A stretch of 64,000 bases of DNA, from assembly GCA_023374045.1 (NCBI GenBank), contig CM041776.1, positions 39,252,171 through 39,316,170 on the forward strand, written 5' to 3'. Position numbers and translations under genes: made by a program. The stretch is from Limonium bicolor (lineage: Eukaryota > Streptophyta > Magnoliopsida > Caryophyllales > Plumbaginaceae). Position 1 is the stretch's first letter. Each line of letters starts with the position of its first letter. Of the stretch, positions 62,027 to 64,000 are shown piece after piece. The notes under the pieces were generated by a model that did not search any database, was not told the origin of the DNA, and saw only the letters and a list, made by a program, of their open reading frames with translations.

Positions 62027-62755
62027 CTAGAACTCGCATTTGGAGAACTTCGCATAAAGCTGGTTCTCGCGCAGAGTCTCAAGTACCTTTCTGAGGTGAA
62101 TTTCATGTTCTTCTGCTGATTTAGAGTACACGAGGATGTCATCGATGAAGACAACAACCGAAGTATCTAACTGCTCACTGAATAGTCGATTCATTAAATC
62201 CATAAACTTAGCTGGTGCGTTTGACAAACCGAATGGCATGACTGTGAATTCATAGTGGCCATATCTGGTACGGAATGCTGTTTTCTCTATATCTCGCTCT
62301 CTGATCGCAGTCTGATGATACCCAAATCGGAGGTCAATCTTGGAGAAGACTGAAGCTCCTTTTAGCTGGCCGAATAGGTCATCGATGCGTGGCAATGGGT
62401 ATTTATTCTTGACTGTAACAGCATTCAACTCACAGTAGTCAATGCAAAGTCGGAGGCTACCATCCTTCTTCTTCACGAAGAGGACCGGTGCTCCCCAGGG
62501 TGATACGCTCGGGTGTATAAACCCTTTGTCGAGTAGATCGTGCAACTGCTCCTTGAGCTCTGTCATTTCTGTTGGTGTCATACGGTACGGTGCCCTAGCA
62601 ATGGGACCAGTACCCGGTACAATATCGATTTCAAATTCTACTGCTCTCTGAGGTGGCATACCAGGTAGCTCCTTCGGGAATACATCGGGGAATTCAGATA
62701 CAATCGGTACATCATTACTAAACTTTAGGTCTCTCTCCGATCTTGTACATAACAC
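62027..62755 (-). pseudogene. Element B reverse transcriptase
   Basis: Copies element RNA to DNA. Landmarks in order: [89 protein letters not shown] and the catalytic [12 protein letters not shown] (FIDD form of YxDD), ending KCEF then TAG. The frame differs from those of protease and RNase H, so single-base changes separate them. Confidence 0.92.
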
Positions 62756-63039
62756 AGATACACATCATGTCCCTTTCTAAGCTCCCGGTACATAGCCATA
62801 GCGGAGATGACTGTTGTCGAAGGCTCCCTCGGTCTCTAACGGTAAGATACTGTAACCCCAGAAGGACTCTTGAGCAGCAATCTATGCTCGGCGCAGAGGA
62901 TTCGCCCCTTGTGCCGTTCCAACCGGTTCATCCCGATTATTAAGTCGAATCCTAACCCATTAAACTCGATGAAGGAGATGGGAAACACTTCGCCTTTGAT
63001 TCGGACCGTGGCTGAATTGTAATACTTGGTACATCGTAC

Positions 63040-63270
63040 TCACTCCTTCGATGGGAGAGTAACCAAGAAGTTTGGTAGCTCATCCGCATCTAGCCCTAAC
63101 TTCTTCACAAGAGATGGCAAAATGAAGGTGTGAGAGGCGCCAGAGTCGAATAATACTGAGGCCTCAATGCCGTTCACTGGGAAGGTTCCCGTTAGAATGG
63201 TGCCGCTTTTACCGGCTTGTGCTTCGGTGAGGATACTCAGGTTACCTTTGGTACCGAGTCCATAACCTAT
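63040..63270 (-). pseudogene. Element B aspartic protease
   Basis: TGTFPVNGIEASVLFDSGAS holds the active-site DSGAS triad of Ty3/gypsy proteases, followed by HTFILPSLVKKLGL and a stop at 63040. Beyond this the RT linker is broken by frameshifts. Upstream of about 63270 the expected gag zinc knuckle is missing and an AlkB-like frame begins 100 nt away. Confidence 0.88.
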
Positions 63271-63306
63271 TGGATTCACAAGTTCGTAAATAATGATGGT
63301 GGACAC

Positions 63307-63409
63307 AAGTGGAATTTAATTATCAACACTGCTCTTTATTGATAAACCAACCATCATACATACCGTGTCTCTAATACACGTTACTAATACATTACATGAT
63401 ACTATGAAT
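63307..63409 (-). other. Junction between AlkB-like frame and element B protease
   Basis: Non-coding ~100 bp on the minus strand after the AlkB stop. It has an AATAAA at about 63335-63341 (minus), as expected for a 3' UTR, and then runs into protease-side sequence. Confidence 0.5.
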
Positions 63410-64000
63410 TTAATACTTCCTAAAGGTAAGGTTCAGGCATCCTGGTTTCTTGTGTGTGGCATTGATTATTGCTGGCGGTGCCGTATTCAACTTGATCATT
63501 TTGATACCGTGATACAACAACCTAGATTTTTCACCCATGATTAGGACATCTCCTGATCTCAATACCAGTTTCTCTACGAGGTCCACACGCTTCTGCTCGC
63601 TATACAAAAATATGGCGTCATCACCAATGGACCAAGACACTACGGGTACTCCTTGCTCAAGAGATTCCGCTGTCTCGTCCTTGTCTTGGTGTAACCCAAG
63701 TCGTCCTTCTTTCTCATAGAAGTTGACAATACAGAGGTCCGCTTCAAGTGCGGGGATTGGATCATCCTTACACTGTTGTGCAAGTTCTACAGCTTGTGTA
63801 ACAAGCGTCTGAAATTCTGGGGGTATTGTTGGTGGCGTCGCTCCGTCTTGCATCCATGTCTCTTGGTATGTCTTGGTGTAAGGATTCCAATCCTTTCCCA
63901 AGCACATCATCTTCAGCTTCATCTTCGCTCCACCGGGGAATTCGGGTGTATAAAATCCTCCTTGACCCGTTCCTAGTTCGTTGCATCGTCGGATGATTGA
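63410..64000 (-). CDS. AlkB-like 2OG-Fe(II) dioxygenase, partial
   Basis: The AlkB family removes methyl groups from DNA or RNA using 2-oxoglutarate and Fe(II). The frame is open from the window edge to a TAA at 63410, without introns: GTGQGGFYTPEFPGGAK, MKLKMMCLGKDWNPYTKTY, CIVNFYEKEGRLGLHQDKDE, VPVVSWSIGDDAIFLY, LRSGDVLIMGEKSRLLYHGI, CLNLTFRKY. Numbering from the Met at 63922, the iron ligands H78, D80 and H138 are present, and so is R168 of the Rx5R motif. The first Arg of that motif is Cys162 (codon TGC), which should weaken 2-oxoglutarate binding. Closest in style to plant ALKBH1-like proteins. The N-terminus is outside the window. It may be a captured or processed gene copy inside element B, or a host gene next to a truncated element. 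Confidence 0.88.
   Translation of the reverse strand, partial: SIIRRCNELGTGQGGFYTPEFPGGAKMKLKMMCLGKDWNPYTKTYQETWMQDGATPPTIPPEFQTLVTQAVELAQQCKDDPIPALEADLCIVNFYEKEGRLGLHQDKDETAESLEQGVPVVSWSIGDDAIFLYSEQKRVDLVEKLVLRSGDVLIMGEKSRLLYHGIKMIKLNTAPPAIINATHKKPGCLNLTFRKY

Overview
This is nuclear DNA from a flowering plant, most likely a eudicot. The evidence is one intact intron-rich gene for granule-bound starch synthase I (GBSSI, the waxy enzyme) surrounded by nested LTR retrotransposons, a large CACTA DNA transposon, MITEs and AT-rich spacer. The species cannot be named from the sequence alone. No rRNA, tRNA or CRISPR array was seen.

Layout. 1-15785: an antisense Tekay-type LTR (element D) split by a complete 13.3 kb LTR element (162-13489) with 4.16 kb LTRs, a methionine-tRNA primer site, a polypurine tract and a CTTTA target duplication. 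Its 5 kb interior has no recognisable protein, so it is a LARD. 15786-18927: copia fragments (RNase H, LTR, primer site, gag start) and a probable solo LTR with hairpin repeats. 18928-22360: AT-rich spacer with an hAT MITE, a second hAT-like MITE and simple repeats. 22361-27540: GBSSI, with G-box promoter, 5' UTR intron carrying a Stowaway MITE, 13 coding exons (608 aa) and poly(A) signal. 27901-29104: two mirror-image hairpin blocks next to a TATA box, a short PMD-like 5' gene fragment and a 180-bp tandem repeat. 29105-44484: a 15.4 kb CACTA element, transcribed on the minus strand, with a frameshifted TNP2 transposase and a ten-exon TNP1-like gene ending in a Ulp1/C48 cysteine protease. 44485-64000: at least four nested retroelements: a plus-strand gypsy element (E; LTR, gag) cut by an antisense LTR (A), cut by a Tekay chromovirus (B; LTR, chromodomain, integrase, RNase H, RT, protease), whose LTR holds a complete gag-only element (C; CTTTC duplication). 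At the right edge, on B's strand and where gag would be expected, is an AlkB-like dioxygenase reading frame.

How the parts relate. GBSSI makes amylose in plastids and is the only clearly functional host gene. The LARD and chromovirus B share their polypurine tract, LTR start, LTR hairpins and a second internal polypurine-tract copy, so B-type elements probably mobilise the LARD. Element C carries gag only and must also borrow enzymes. GC-rich hairpin arrays built on GTCCGGAC-like steps recur in at least five LTR types here.

Limits. Element boundaries are firm where target duplications match (LARD, element C, one MITE). LTR starts of E and of the copia copy, and the ends of the solo LTR, are approximate.
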